This document shows, piece after piece, positions 25,001 through 37,894 of a stretch of 64,000 nt of DNA. Origin of the DNA: Rachycentron canadum (Eukaryota; Chordata; Actinopteri; Carangiformes; Rachycentridae); the NCBI GenBank assembly GCA_038496675.1, contig CM076668.1, forward strand, positions 18,215,422-18,279,421, given 5' to 3'. Each line of letters starts with the position of its first letter. Position 1 is the stretch's first letter. The translations under genes were made by a program, and so were the position numbers. The notes beneath the pieces are model-generated. The model was not told where the DNA came from. It saw only the letters and a list, made by a program, of their open reading frames with translations, and did no database searches.

Positions 25001-28000
25001 AGTGCCACACAACTCCAGGACTTATTATCCAGAATTATTACATTTTTAAGTTTCCTTCTGGATCAGAGTGATTCAGTGGCATCCATGTGTGCACTGCAAA
25101 CAGGGTTAACCCTAACCCCCAAATACTGGGGCTTAATCCCAGACAAGCCGCCATTTGTCAGGAAATAGCTCAGAGTTCGGACAAGGTCATTTATTAAAGC
25201 AACTTATTTACATAACAAAACCTCAACATGACGTGAAATCAGTAAAATCTGTAGTTTATGGTTCATGGATGAGCAAAAGAGCGCAAAATAATAAAATAAA
25301 CCAAAGAAATGAAGACCGACAGAGAGAGAGAGTGAGACTGGGCAGGCCAGCTCCTCGAGGGTTACCCAGCCCACAGCCCAGCTGAATGGCTTCAGGCTGA
25401 CGGCCACTCTGCATGGCTGCTCCCTGAAAATGCAAAGGAAGGAGCAGAAAACAGGCCAGACAAAGGAAAACCCAAGTGCTCGTCACAATAATTATCCTCC
25501 AGTTTTAAGACGGGCATAGAATTATAATAGGAGCTAAAAAAAAATGTTGGAAACCTGTGAATATCCAGACAAAAACAGCAGTTGTTTTCAGTTTTGCATG
25601 GGGAGGGGCCCACAGGGGCCCAGAGTGTCAGGCTTTAGAAACCTCCAGTCGACAGTGACACAGTATTTATTGTTGTGAGCTTGTGGTTTGTTTTCGTGCT
25701 CACTTCCTGACTTTGAAGGTCATTTTTAGACGGGATCGAGACAGCCAGGGGTGACTTGATAAACCGAGCCATACTCCAGTGTAATTACTGCTTTAACACT
25801 ACAGTGAAGTGAATACTAAAGGTCCTAATGAGGAAAATATGGACTCTATTCGATTCTGTTCTATTTGGTGCTAAAACCTTTGGTCAGTGACTTGTATCCT
25901 CTGAGCTTTGAGGTTCATTGGAAACAGAAGTTGATCAAAACAATTTCAACACATGGTCCGACTTAATTGACATTTCGAAGCTTTCAGCCACATCTTTTCC
26001 GATCCATCTGCGGAGGAAGGCCATGAGATGTGTTTGAAAGAGTCTGAAATAACAAACAAGTTGGACTTTGTGTTAGTTGTGAAATGATCATTTATCAGGC
26101 TAAAAAACCCCAAATCTTCTTTCTCATGTAAGAGGTTTTACGTATAACAGAGCAAATAGAGACAAAGTTGTGAGACATTTCTTTAAGTTTATTTTGCAGT
26201 TGTTGATTCTATTGTTAAATATTTATTCATTACTCATTTAACACTGAAAACTCTACACTGTCCTCACACGTTGTAGCGTTTGCTGTGCACTAAATAACAG
26301 TCTCAGTTTTTCCTATAAAGGACAAATTATTCACTTCTTTCGTGGAAACTTTCTAAGTTAATGCAGCTTTGATAAAGGGGGATTTTGCTTTTTTTGCTCT
26401 GACCATAGACTGTCTGCAAAAGTGGACCTAGACTCTGGGTCTGTGAAGTGAAGCCAGTGCTGAAGAGCCTTAACCCTTCATTCTCTCTAATGACCATCAG
26501 GGGGCGACTCCACTGGTTGTTAAAGAAGTCAGATTGTATTGAAGTCTATGGGAAAATGACCCTACTTCTCCCCTGATTTATTACTTATTTAATCTATTTA
26601 TTTAATATAACATGATGTTCATTTTTTAAATGATGGTCCATTTAGAGGAAAATAGACCAGAAAGCAGGGGATGAGTTAGGGGGCGTGGCTACAGTGTGAC
26701 TGACGGACTGTACCACCCAATCAGGATAGAGGACAGAGCAGGTCAGCTCCACCCCTCACTCCTCCTCAGCTCCGCCTTCTCTCTCCAAAGATGATTTCAA
26801 CAAGATGGCTGACGGACAAATTACAAACTAGAGGCTTCAAAACAGCAGCTCAGTGTTTGTTAATCCTTGGCTCTAACTAGTTGGTAGCAAGTGACACATC
26901 CATCTCATCTAATTTTCAGTCAACACTGTGGTGACTGTGGTTATTGATGGGAGCAGTGAACTTGTTGTCTTTAATGCCTTAAAAGAAATATGTTGTTTTC
27001 AGAGATTTTATCTCTCAGTCGACGGCTGCGTTGATCTCAATGTGTCTTGTCGCTGTTTTTGTGTCTCTGTCACATAAACATGACGCCTCTGACTCTCATC
27101 CTCAGATGATTTTCCAACTGGTGACACACAACATCACAGCTGCTTAAATAAACAACTGGATGTTTTAGGTGATTCAGACACAAGGAAAAATACGGAACCA
27201 GTAAAATGTTTTGTTGCCAAATTTACCATTTTGTATCGTTTTGCATCATTGTGGGTTCAATATTTGAGGATTTTGGACCTTATATATCCCATAATAAGAA
27301 ATGAATCTAAGATATAATAATCCCTCTACATAGTGCACACAATACAACTAACTAAATATGTCGAGTTTTTCTAAATTTTTTCACATTTTTGGATGATTTA
27401 GACTGATCGATTGAAAATGTTACAAAATCAAATCCCCATGAAAACGTCTTCAGACATCTTGTTATTTACTTGACCACCAGTTCAACTTAAAATGATATAA
27501 AACATAGAAAAGCAGTAAATCCTCATGAGATGGAGCCAGGAAGTGTTTGACAGCTGTAGCTTCATAAACAACTTAAATGATGAAATGTGAGATCTGTTGT
27601 TTATTTATCTTTAATTGTGTCTGATTCGTGTAAATAAATCACTGGGCCACTTTCTCTTTATGTTCTTACAGAGGTGCAAATCAAAGTCCAGGTGTTTGAC
27701 AACAGCGACCTGTCGCCGCTGGCGGACGCTCAGGTTCAAGTCCACGGGAATCAAACCATCTTAGCGTCCAGCAGGGCCGGCAGCGATGGCGTCCTGAGGG
27801 TCAGCTTCCTGTACCGCGTGGGAACATGGGTCATCATCACAGCCTCCAAACAGGACTACGTCACCAACTCTGTGCCCTGGCACTCGAGCCGCATCCCCTG
27901 TACGTCACGGGGAAGAAAACGCACTTTGTGAAGCATGAAAACTATTTTTCACCGCCCTCGTTTAAAGTTTTCGTCAATTTTATGCAATTATATTTATTCT

Positions 28001-31000
28001 AATTTATTTAGTATTTTATTGCTATTCTATTTCTCCACAGTGTCTTGAAAGGTGCCAACAAATTAAAAAACAAAATGTTTTATTATTGTTATCAAATCAT
28101 GGACATTGAACCCAGAATCATCACAGATTTTCTTATTAATTTTAGGTTTACTTTTATTTACAGTCCATAGTAATCAGTTGTTTCTAAAGGTAACTTCATC
28201 ATCTGTTTTTTTTCTTATTTAGCTGCCTCCTTATTTAATGAAATTAAAAAGGGGGGTAACAAAATAATGTCTGTATAAAAATGGATATTTTTCATTTGCA
28301 AAAAAACAACAAGATGAAAATGTACCTCTACAAAACCAAAATGCAGTATAAAGTACAGATACTGTGTTTTTGAAATTATACATTTTTTTTATTATATGTA
28401 TGAATAATTGGCTTATTGGCTCAGTAGTTCAGCTATATACAGATGGGGAGTCTTAAAAAAGTGATATAATAATAAATATTTAAAAAGTCTTTAATTTTAC
28501 TTCAGACCCTTAGTCTTGATGTTGCTGCACCTGCAGATCTGCTGCGCTAATTAAAACTTGTCTTTTTTTTTAGTGTACGCATCAGTCAGCCTGTACCTCC
28601 TCGTCCAGAGGCCAGGGACTCTTATTCTGTACGATGACGTCCTGCAGGTGCTGTCTGGGTCACCAGGTAACAAAAATAACCACATTTCTCCATTTTTCTT
28701 TCATTAAAAAAAAAAAAAACACAATCATTTCCAGACGCTGCTCACTTATCCTTTCACGGTTTGGATTTATGAGGGATTATCATCTTACACTCACAATTTA
28801 TTGAATCACAGGAGGATTGTTTTATTAAATTTACATCTATTATAAAATTATGGAGAATTTTTAGTCGGATGGGGAGTTGAGTTTGAACCTTCAACAGTTT
28901 TTCTGTCATCACATCTTAAATAATTGTGTGAGTGAAGACAGATCACAGCCCATCTTCTCTCCCCTGTGTCTCTTCAGGCCTCCGTTTTTTTTCTCTGCTT
29001 AACATTTAGATGACCCTGTGTTATTTACTGCTGCCGTCGCCATAGCAACAGCGAGTCTACTTTTTGTTTTTTGTTTTTTTTCTTACAAACGTGGCTCCGT
29101 CACAGTGACCTCCTCATAGCTCAATACACATTTTAAATGATGTTATATCATGTAGCTGCAGGGTTCACAGACCGGGAGAGTTGTGGTTTTTCTTTTTCAG
29201 GAGCTCGTAACCAGCCGCTGGTGCAGCTCCAGAGGAAGTCGCTCCACCTGCCATCCAACTCCAACTACACAGCGCTCTCTGCTGCAATGACCACAGCCAG
29301 GAGTCAGTATGAAATCGGCGGTTTCCCGTTTCTCCTGGGCCAAGAGACCAACAGCTCAGGTTGGAGACAGAAATCATTGCTTTTCTGGTTTAGTTCTAAT
29401 AAAGGTGACTATGAAGTGATGCCTCAGACATGAGTGAGACTCCAAAAAGAAAGCTCTGTTAAAAAAAATGTTTTTTTAATTGGCCTCAACCCCATTCAAC
29501 AGCTTTGGGATGAACTGGAACACGAACAACAGGCCAGACCTCATCTCCCAGCATCAGTGTCGGACAATTTGAACAATATTGGCATCACATAATAATGATA
29601 ATCTACAATAGATATGAAATAAAAAACGTCCTGTGTCGCTTCATCTGTCAGTGGATTTCTGTCAGCTCATCTATCAGAGGTCCAGTGTTTTTAAGATGAA
29701 AACAAGGCAATAGAGTATTTCATAAAGTCATATAACCAGATGTGTAACAGATGTGCTGAAGCTGATGTCAATGACGTCTCCTGTTCAGGTGCAGAAACCG
29801 GGTGGACAGACTTGACAGCCTTGGCGGTGGTCAGCATTCAGCTCTTTGACAAAGACGGCGTCGCAATCCAGGTCTCGGACCCGATCCACATCTCTGTGCC
29901 GCTGCCGTCCGACACCCGCAACAGGATGGCCACAAGTGTACCAGCTTGGCTGTATCAGCCAAAGACGGGTAAGGACGACACATAACTCACAGACACTATG
30001 AAACGGCTGAGCTCTGGAACTGACACGAGGTTATGTAATAATCCTGAAATAGAAAGCCGGTGTCAGACTGTGTCCAGTAATGTGAAAAAATTTAGGTGTG
30101 AGGTTTTATTTTATCGTATCATGAAGTGATGCAGGACGCACACAGAAAATACTCCAATACTGCACTGAAGGTGTTTTTTTAAGTAAAAGTATTAAAGCAA
30201 AATCAGGTGAATGTATTTAAAGGTCAAAACGTAAAAATGATAAATTGAGAATGTGACTGTTGTACCTTTGCACATGATATCATTATGTAATTACTGTACA
30301 TTAATGTTAAAGCAGTATTTTAAGTTATAAGTTATTTTAATGTTATAACCTTTTCATATAAGGCTGCAACTAATTGATTAAACCCCTTGATCAATTCATT
30401 GATTAATAGTTTGGTTTGTAAGAATTCAGGTAATAATGAGAAATTACCAAAAAAAAATGAATAATTATTATTGTTGTTGTTATTATTATTATCATTAATA
30501 ATAATAATGACAATTTTTTTACATGAAAATAACTTAAACAATCAACAAAGTAGTCGCTCATGATTTCTCAGCTTTGGTTTTACAGACGTGTAGATTCTCT
30601 TATAACAGAGCATCATATTTTATCAGCTCTTCATATGTTCCTTATGTAACAAGTCACTAAAGCTGTCAGATAAATGTTGAGTAAATGTTCTTTATGCTTC
30701 TCCAGGACTGTGGGTTAGGAACGGGACGGGCTACATCAAAAAAGACGGCACACAGTTTGTCTGGAACGTCGTGGTTCCTCAGATGGGATATTGGTTGGCT
30801 GCCTTCCCTTCGTCCTCAGGTGCTGTAGCTCATCTCACCCTCCGTTCTCCGGTTTGGGCTGTTTATCATCTTCATTGTTGCTGCTGTGCCAGCAGATGTT
30901 CTTGTACGTCTCTAGGGAGGATAAAGGAAACTCAGAGTGATACATTCTTGGTACTGAAGCCCAGGTGTTACTGCATGCATACTTTAAACAAGTGCAGAAC

Positions 31001-33803
31001 ATTGTGTTGATATTGGTCCAGGGAAACATTTTATTCGGTCATCCTCTCATAAAGCTGCTGTGATAAAAGCACTAAATATAAGCTAGTTTTTCCTGGATGA
31101 AGTTAAAACACATACCAATAAAATCTTCACTTGAAAGGTGATAAGGTTAAGGCTGGTGATATTTGAGTTCTTCCTTATCGTCAACAAATTCTATGAACAC
31201 TTTAACACACTTTAAGTGTCCTACTAACAAGTATTGTGTGTATCCAAAGCCTGATATATCTTATTTCTTTGCTGTAGAGCCCCATGGTTCCAAAAAACTA
31301 TTAACAAACAGTCTGCAGCCATGGCAGCAGCTCTGTGACGCTGGAAGGCTATTATTAGCATAGCAACATGCTAAAATGACAAGCTTAACATAATAATGTT
31401 TCCATGTTCGCCATCTTAGTTTAGCGTGTTAGCATGGGAACATTTGCTAATTAATAATAAAGTGTAAAGTAGCAAATTGAGAATTTGTTGTGTTTAAATT
31501 AGATTGAATTAATTAGGTGCCTGTTTGAATTGATTTGAAGTGTCAACCCACCGTGACGTCACCCACAGGTGTGTGAGCTGCCATTTTGAAGATGTTTAAC
31601 ACTTTACCTGCTGGTGGCGCTCAGTGCAAACTCACAAAATCAGAATATCCTCTGTGGATCATTCTCATTATAATTAGTTGTATATTGGATCAAAGTCCAA
31701 CCAACCAGCATCACCCATCACTTGAGCTATGACGCTACCATGGCTAATTAAAACATTTGTCTAATGTTTATTATTGTTGCTTGGTACAACAGCACATTAA
31801 CTCTGTTAGTACGATACTGGATGATGTCAGGGTAACATCAACCAACATGAACTCATCTGATGGGGCCGATAAGATAAAGCTTAAGCAATGAATTCTTGCC
31901 TATATGGACATATAAAATCCGAAGTATAAAAGTATTGATTTTTCAGAATTATTTTTAGAGGTTTTTTTTGCCATGAATTGTCTTGCAGGATTGGGTCTGT
32001 CTCATCCAGGCTTGAGGGACATCACCACCTACCACACCCTGTTCCTGCTCTCCATCCTGGGCTCGTTGGCCTTGTTGGTGCTCATCCTGCTCTGCGTGCT
32101 GCTCTACTACTGCAGGTGTGGGGAGCGTAGGCGCAGGTCTCTGGGTCTAGGTTTCTATTAATAGCAAAAATGACAAGAAGCAATTTTGGTGGTGAAAGCA
32201 GGTTTATTTTTAGGCTTTTATAAGAACAGTCTTCTTGCAGCACCCTGGCAAATAAAGGTTGTTTTTTATATTTCTGACCTTCAGTGTCTCTTTCCCTTCT
32301 AGGAGGAAGTGTTTGAAACCTCGTCGACAGCAAGGCAAACCCCACACTTCCAATCTCAACGGTGCCAAGAGAGACCAGGGTACTTCCACATCACGGCTAA
32401 ATCTGATCTGTGGAGGCCATGTTGAGTCTGGTCCTTCTAATGACAAATCTGACTTGTCCCCATCTCGAGACTACCAGAGTTCAAGGGAGGACTTAACCAA
32501 ACATGTTCCAGCTCACATGCTGCGACACGCAAAGGGAAAAAATGCTTCAGGTTCCCAACGAGGGGAAAGCTTCCCCATGAAGGTTACACGTGCCACAGAG
32601 ACCAACAACTTGGACAACCCTTTGTTGCATGAAGACTACAACCGGAGCTACAGCCCCATGGAGGGTAAAGAGTCTGAATATCACCGACACCATAATGCCA
32701 ATGACAATCGAGGGTACTCCTCTGATCCCCCGTCCCCGCCTCGCTTCCAAGGCTACGTGCCAAGCCAGTCCGATAAACCTCCAGAGTATTCAGCAGCAGC
32801 AGCTGACAGCCTTGCCAGACCCACCTCCCTCAACACCCAACCAGGTCAAATCATCTTCTGCAGCTCTATTGACCAGATGAAGGAGAACATGTACCGGAGT
32901 ATGGTGCCAACACTGGTCATTCCAGCCCACTACATGCGCCTGCCCTCTGAGTTTTCTGGTAAAGATGGAAAGGACCAGAAGGAGCAAGACAAAGATGGTG
33001 CACAGATGGGAGGAGGCCAGCAACATCATCACCACCATTCCCAGAAACAAGGCCAACAGCAGCAACAGCAGCAGCAAGGTGGATCCCAAGGTGACGACTC
33101 TGAGGAGCCGAGCTGGGCTTCCGACTCCTCCGGTGGACCTGTGACCATCCCTGTGCTCTTCAACGACTCCACCATGGCTCAGATGAATGGAGAATTGCAG
33201 GCACTGACTGAGAAGAAGCTACTGGAGTTGGGAGTTAAACAGCACCCGAGGGCGTGGTTCATCTCCCTGGATGGACGAGCTAACGCCCATGTGCGCCACT
33301 CCTACATAGATGTTGGGAATGACCTCAGTGGTGGTGGTGGTGGTGGATTTGGAGGTGGTTCCAGCAGCACTCCCCGAGACGTCAACCTTGAACCACCTCT
33401 GGAGGCTCAAGAACGAAAATCAGCAGTGAACCGAAAGGGAAAAGATGACCGCTGGGGAACGGGAGGACGGAAAGGCCACGGTGTTAGCAGCAGTGCTGGG
33501 AAGAGTTACTCCAAACTGGCTTACCCTGATCACAGCGAGCCCAGCAGCAGCGAGGGACGTCCAGTCTCGCCCGAGGAGAACTCCCTCACCCCACTTCTGG
33601 ATGAAGGTCCATCCTCCCGAGGATCGACCATCCCCAGACGAGGACGCAGTCGTGTGAACAGCAGCCGCAGCAGCAACAGCGAGAACCGCCGCGACTCAAT
33701 GACCAGCCCTGAGGATGATCCCGACGACAAAGACGAGAACAAGAAGAGTCCATGGCAGAAGATTGAAGACAGACCTCTCATGGTCTTCCACCCAAGGAAG
33801 TGA
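22061..33803 (+). CDS. fam171a2: FAM171A2, single-pass membrane protein (8 exons, 832 aa)
   Basis: Coding exons: 22061-22157, 27672-27899, 28574-28666, 29201-29359, 29789-29968, 30706-30819, 31989-32115, 32303-33803. All introns are GT-AG and the phases fit, giving 832 residues, close to the roughly 826 of human FAM171A2. Order: signal peptide (about 1-23, MSADCISRLLLFAAVCAVWE...); FAM171 ectodomain (EVQIKVQVFDNSDLSPLADA, 'TNSVPW', 'YASVSLYLL'); transmembrane helix about 308-329 (LFLLSILGSLALLVLILLCV); then a 500-residue cytoplasmic tail with the family blocks 'CLKPRRQ', 'PTLVIPAHYMRL', 'MAQMNGELQALTEKKLLELG' and the end 'RPLMVFHPRK'. The tail also has poly-Gln, poly-His and poly-Gly runs. 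Identity as A2 rather than A1/B rests on both the sequence and the adjacent grn. The human protein acts at the cell surface; roles in progranulin level and in alpha-synuclein fibril uptake by neurons have been reported. The start is the only ATG giving a signal peptide in phase with exon 2. Confidence 0.95.
22309..22340. repeat. (GT)n/(GC)n microsatellite in fam171a2 intron 1
   Basis: GT tract degrading into GTGCGC units, about 150 bp after the first donor site. Confidence 0.93.
22617..22637. repeat. (GATAAT)n short tandem repeat
   Basis: Three to four 6-bp units in fam171a2 intron 1. Confidence 0.85.
24668..24690. repeat. (CAT)n microsatellite
   Basis: Seven to eight CAT units in fam171a2 intron 1. 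Confidence 0.9.
26400..26854 (+). repeat. Family A interspersed repeat, near full-length copy (fam171a2 intron 1)
   Basis: A roughly 450-bp element marked by GACCATCAGGGGGCGACTCC, 'TTGTTAAAGAAGTCAGATTG', 'GAAGTCTATGGGAAAATG' and, at its far end, 'AGGTCAGcTCCACCCCTCACTCCTCCTCAGCTCC' and 'ACAAACTaGAGGCTTcAAAACAGCAGCTC'. Other copies lie at 44800-45185, 52495-52725, 57655-58095, 59258-59570 and 62462-62668, with a fragment at 31540-31595. It has no coding frame, so it is non-autonomous; class unknown. Confidence 0.8.
29482..29593 (+). mobile_element. Tc1-like transposase C-terminal relic (fam171a2 intron 4)
   Basis: The frame reads GLNPIQQLWDELEHEQQARP, then 'ASVSDNLNNIGIT' and a stop. This is the C-terminal end of a Tc1-type transposase (canonical 'NPIEHLWDELERR..ARP'). 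The rest of the element is missing. It belongs to a different subfamily from the relic at 6010-6275. Confidence 0.75.
31540..31595 (-). repeat. Family A repeat, terminal fragment
   Basis: 'GTGTCAACCCACCGTGACGTCACCCA..GGTgTGTGAgCTGCCATTTTGAAG' corresponds to the outer end of the family A copies at 59258 and 62462. Only the end is preserved. Confidence 0.55.
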
Positions 33804-36260
33804 GCTTTTTGAACTTACTAAACACTGGACCTTTAACAATCTTTTCAAAGGGGAATCTTTCCGCATCCAACATGGAAGAATAGTGATGTTTTCACCGAGA
33901 GAAATCACAATAAGCACAACCATGCTTCACTGGTCCATTTTCAGGTTGTTGTTTGACCTTTGTGTTTCTGGTGAGGTGCTTTTGCACTTTCCGATTACTC
34001 TCGTAGTCTCACTGTCAATTAATCCCACTGGTGTCCACTGAGATGATCTATTGTAGACTGAGATTCATCCAGTTTATTGTGAATCCCGTTACCTATCACA
34101 TTACTGAACCATCGTCTGAGCCATTGCATATACTGACTGTGGAAATAGCCATTTTATAGAGCAAAATATGAGAATAAAGCACTTACTAATCATTTTAGAA
34201 TTGATTGATTGATAATTACCAAGTATTTGGAAGTGGATGAAATTTTTATGGGGTCATTAGGGATTTAGGTGAATTACATTTCCTTCCCTGGACTTATTCT
34301 ATACAAAAGCTCACATCAATGGTAGAAGATGTGCGTCTGTGTTTGTTTGACTACTTCCTGTCCTAAACTGTAACAACGATAAGCTTTCTTTGAAGGAAAC
34401 AAACTCCCAAAAGCCTGAATATGTAGGGAACTTATCAATTGTATTGATTTTCTTTCTTTCTTGAGCCCCTGTGAACGGATCATGCAAACTATACAGTCCA
34501 ACGTGACTTGCATTTTGCTCCTTCAGGGATGTACTTGATTTCCTCTTCCTGCTGTACTGTGTTCATGTGTTGTAATTACTTATTCAGATAGTAATGATTT
34601 GAAATGTTGAGCATCATCTTCAAGTCTCTCTGTCATCTTTCTGTCATCGATTTATCGCAGTGATCTACTGTACAATTCTGCCAAAAGTACGCATTTCTGC
34701 CTTTTCTCCTGTTGTTGAGATTTTGGGTTTTTTGGGACTTCTTTGCGATTTCTGTTGTGTAAATAGATTCCCAGACATTTGAAAGACCGTTTGGTATAGA
34801 AAGGTTGCATGCATATGAATGTATGAAATAAACAAAAGGCACCAAAAGCCCCCCACAGTTCTTTGGGCTCTTGCATAGACAACCCCCTGAATTGCCAAGA
34901 AACGTGGTCTAAAACAGATACGTCGCAGCAAAAACATCACGTTGAAGACTTGAAGACTTACCTATTTAATATTCTACTAAGGTCTACAGGGGTTGTTTGT
35001 AGACAGGGCCTGTACCACTTCTCTCCTGTAAGTGCCTTCTTTCACATAGGATCGAGTGATAGGCATGCAGGTCCCTTTTTCAAATGCAGTTAGTCGTCAC
35101 CTAAACCACGCCGTCGAGATCGGCAGGCACTTATAAGCACACTGCATTGTGGTAACAACAACACACGTCACTCTGGGGAGCATGCCTGCCAAAAACTGAC
35201 AACTTTTCTTGCGGCTATTACATCCTTGAATATCTTAATTTCTTATATCTATTCTCTTTTTCAACCAAACTTGTAAATGGTATGAACTATATGAGATTTT
35301 ATGTCTATACAGTATGATGTGCATGTAACATGTAGAATAGGGTGTTTTTGATGAAACCTTTTTTGAAACGATAATGAGGATGTTTGGCACTAAATGATGA
35401 TGATGCACTGACGCATTGAATTGTGTTGCCAAATTATATGAAGATACGCAAATTTTTCTTTTTCTTTTTTTTTCCCTTAATCCAGTTCTAACAAATTCAC
35501 TTCCGGTCATAAATGTTTACAACAATAACATACTGACCAACACGCTCCCGCTGTTACTAGCATCACCACTGCCGGCGAAGCATCAACTACTGTGAAGTTA
35601 ATCACGTCATCTAGCAGATTTGTAAACGCTCACAAAGTTTCAAACACTTGAAGAGGTTTGTGTTTCTTTTGTTTTGTTGCAGATTAATAGGGTGGTTATG
35701 AAGTGAAAATCTTGAAAGCTGTATAAAAGTCACGCTGACTTCTTGCTCCTTTTCACCATTCGCTTGCTGTTCATAAGCCTGTGTCAGTAGCCTACAGTAC
35801 AAACTGAAAATGTGATGTTAAGTCTTAAGTCTGAAGAGTAACAGCCATGAAACAATTCCTACTGAACTGTTGTGTCCACTGCTGTAAATGTACATTTTCT
35901 TTGGACCAGATACGGAAATACTATGAGTTGTGCAATTGTGGCTTTCCTTGCTTGTTTTTAGTTTTACACGAGAGGTTGGTGTGTTTCTCAGTAGATTTTG
36001 TGAACTTGTGTTTGGACAGTCTCAGAGAGTTATTCAGTCATAGCTGATTTACACCAGACCTAAACCCCCCAAGAGACACTTTAAACCTGCTTTGCTGGAT
36101 TTTTGATTCTTTTGAAGGTTAGGAGGATTGAACTGTAGGTCTTCATCCTGTGCAGTAAATCATTTGCTTCATAAACCTGGTCAGTTGTTTGTAAACTGTA
36201 AATTGATTCTTTCTGTACATGAGACAAAATAGAAATAAATTTGTTCCCACAGTCTGTCAG
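33804..36260 (+). other. fam171a2: Probable 3' UTR of fam171a2 with three poly(A) signals
   Basis: After the TGA, AATAAA hexamers occur at 34173-34178, 34827-34832 and 36234-36239. The last is followed by a T/G-rich stretch ('TTTGTTCCCACAGTCTGTCAGCTTTTGTG'). The region lacks recognisable repeats, which fits a long 3' UTR of about 2.4 kb with alternative ends. Which site is used cannot be told from sequence. Confidence 0.5.
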
Positions 36261-37259
36261 CTTTTGTGATTTTATTTTGAAAGGGAGCGACAGCTTTTCA
36301 ACGTGGAACACAGAACAATTTAAATAAGCAACTTGTAGTAGCATTAGTTATATTTTGACTGCACCTTTACACTGATAGTGTGGCATTTACATTTCAAAAT
36401 TAAATGTAAACCATGGACCAATCACTCTAGTTCTTAGACCTGTAGTCAATAAAAGGTTGAAAAAGGTTTTTACTATTTCTCAATCAATAAGTAATTCTAT
36501 TGGATTAGAATTTTTCAAATCTGCAAACCAACTTGTCTTTTTATTTGTAATTTGTTTGTAGATATTCTTTGGCATTCATTTATAAAAAGAATTTGAGGTT
36601 TTTTTCAAACGGTTAAATTTTAATCCATCTAGATGCAGAAATAATTGAATAAAAAACAGGCTATGCATCCAAATCTAAAATATCAGCACTCTCACCAGGA
36701 ATCTTCAAAATCATCAATCCCCAAAGATAAGGTGAACAGTACAGTTCAACAGCAGCACAGATTACAGACTCCGAACCATAATTGAAAATCCCATATCATA
36801 AAATCCGATATACAATCCATATCCTATAATATTATATACTGGATAAAATCCTGTAAGATTAGGATATATCTTATTGGAGGATCTGCAAGAACAACCTAGT
36901 GATTAACCCTTAAAAAAAATAGTCTGATCATATAAAATATACTGTAAAAGTCAGAAATTCCACATTTCATTAACTTGGAGAAATGTAAAAACAAACAATT
37001 TAAACAATCTAGTATATTATAGTATATACTAGTATATAATCTAATATACAGTTTAAGTCCATTAAAGTAAATTCAAAATCATATATAGTACATGCTTTTA
37101 TAATTATACTGTCTTTGCTTCTTAAAAATGCAGTTTCCATGTAAAAACTAAAACAGCAAAAATATACTCAAGGAAAACGTTATTTTATTTTATTTTGATT
37201 TATGAAAATCAAATCAAGAATTGTTTAAAAATATTTCTACACCGTGACATTGTACAAAG
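36261..37259. other. A/T-rich spacer between fam171a2 and grn
   Basis: About 1 kb of low-complexity A/T-rich DNA with no coding signal. It separates two genes that point the same way. Confidence 0.5.
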
Positions 37260-37299
37260 TGTTTTAATTTAAATAAAAGCATCTAAATTAAAATACTTT

Positions 37300-37470
37300 T
37301 ATACATTCCCACTTCCGTGTTTATACGTTTTCACTTCCGCATTAATATTGATATACATGCGCCGTATCATACGTAACGCCATACGTCACCGTCTTCCACA
37401 CGGCTCAGTCACAGTCACATGAGGGTGAGTGTGTCATGTGATTCCTGAACTGTGAATTAAAAAAAAAAAA
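37300..37470 (+). promoter_or_regulatory. grn: Likely grn promoter with ETS, CRE-like and paired MiT/TFE boxes
   Basis: Two CACTTCCG (ETS-type) sites lie at about 37310 and 37331. TACGTAA and TACGTCAC (CRE-like) follow near 37370-37389, with an ATGCGCCG near 37357. GTCACATGA (37414-37422) and GTCATGTGA (37433-37441) contain TCACATGA and its exact reverse complement TCATGTGA, the M-box form bound by MITF/TFEB/TFE3. Human GRN is a known lysosomal (CLEAR-network) gene, so this fits. All of it lies within about 250 bp of the first predicted donor site. No TATA box is obvious. Confidence 0.55.
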
Positions 37471-37894
37471 AAAAAAACAGGGTCGGACAGTCCTGGGAGT
37501 CAGGACGCTGCCTTAAATACGACCCATATGAGACAGGCTGGACTCTGTGCTCCGGACCCACCAGGTGAGAAACGCGCTCCGGTTTAGCTGACAGGAAGTA
37601 AAGTATAGGAATATATCCCTTAACGGCTGATTCAAACCGGCTAGCCTTACCGTTAGCCACCTAGCATGCTAAGCTAACTTGGCTTGTTTTGTCCTGTGCC
37701 AGGCTTTCGCAAACTTTTAGGACTCAAACCCAATTCAAGCGGCGCATTTTGTATCCTAGCAGTCAGACTTAGCCACGGTGTTGTTGACTAACTGTGTCGG
37801 TTGTCTGTTTTTAGGCTGTAAAGGGAGTATGCGGTGCAGCGCTCAGCGTCAGTAACAGCTGAACCCAGTCTCCACTTCCAGTCGTCTGATAAAA
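37470..37894 (+). other. grn: grn 5' UTR exons with a 25-codon upstream ORF
   Basis: Exon 1 (5' limit unknown) ends at 37564 with the good donor CCAG|GTGAGA. The second exon begins at 37815 after TTTTTAG and ends at 37897 (ATG|GTAAAT). If transcription starts before 37528, a short upstream frame begins at ATG 37528-37530, crosses the junction and ends at TAA 37853-37855, 39 bases before the main ATG. Upstream frames of this sort usually lower translation; human GRN transcripts with long 5' UTRs behave this way. Confidence 0.5.

Noticed and set aside
32547..33781. Minus-strand frames opposite the last fam171a2 exon
   Set aside because: They are shadows of a well-supported coding exon; no independent gene signal.
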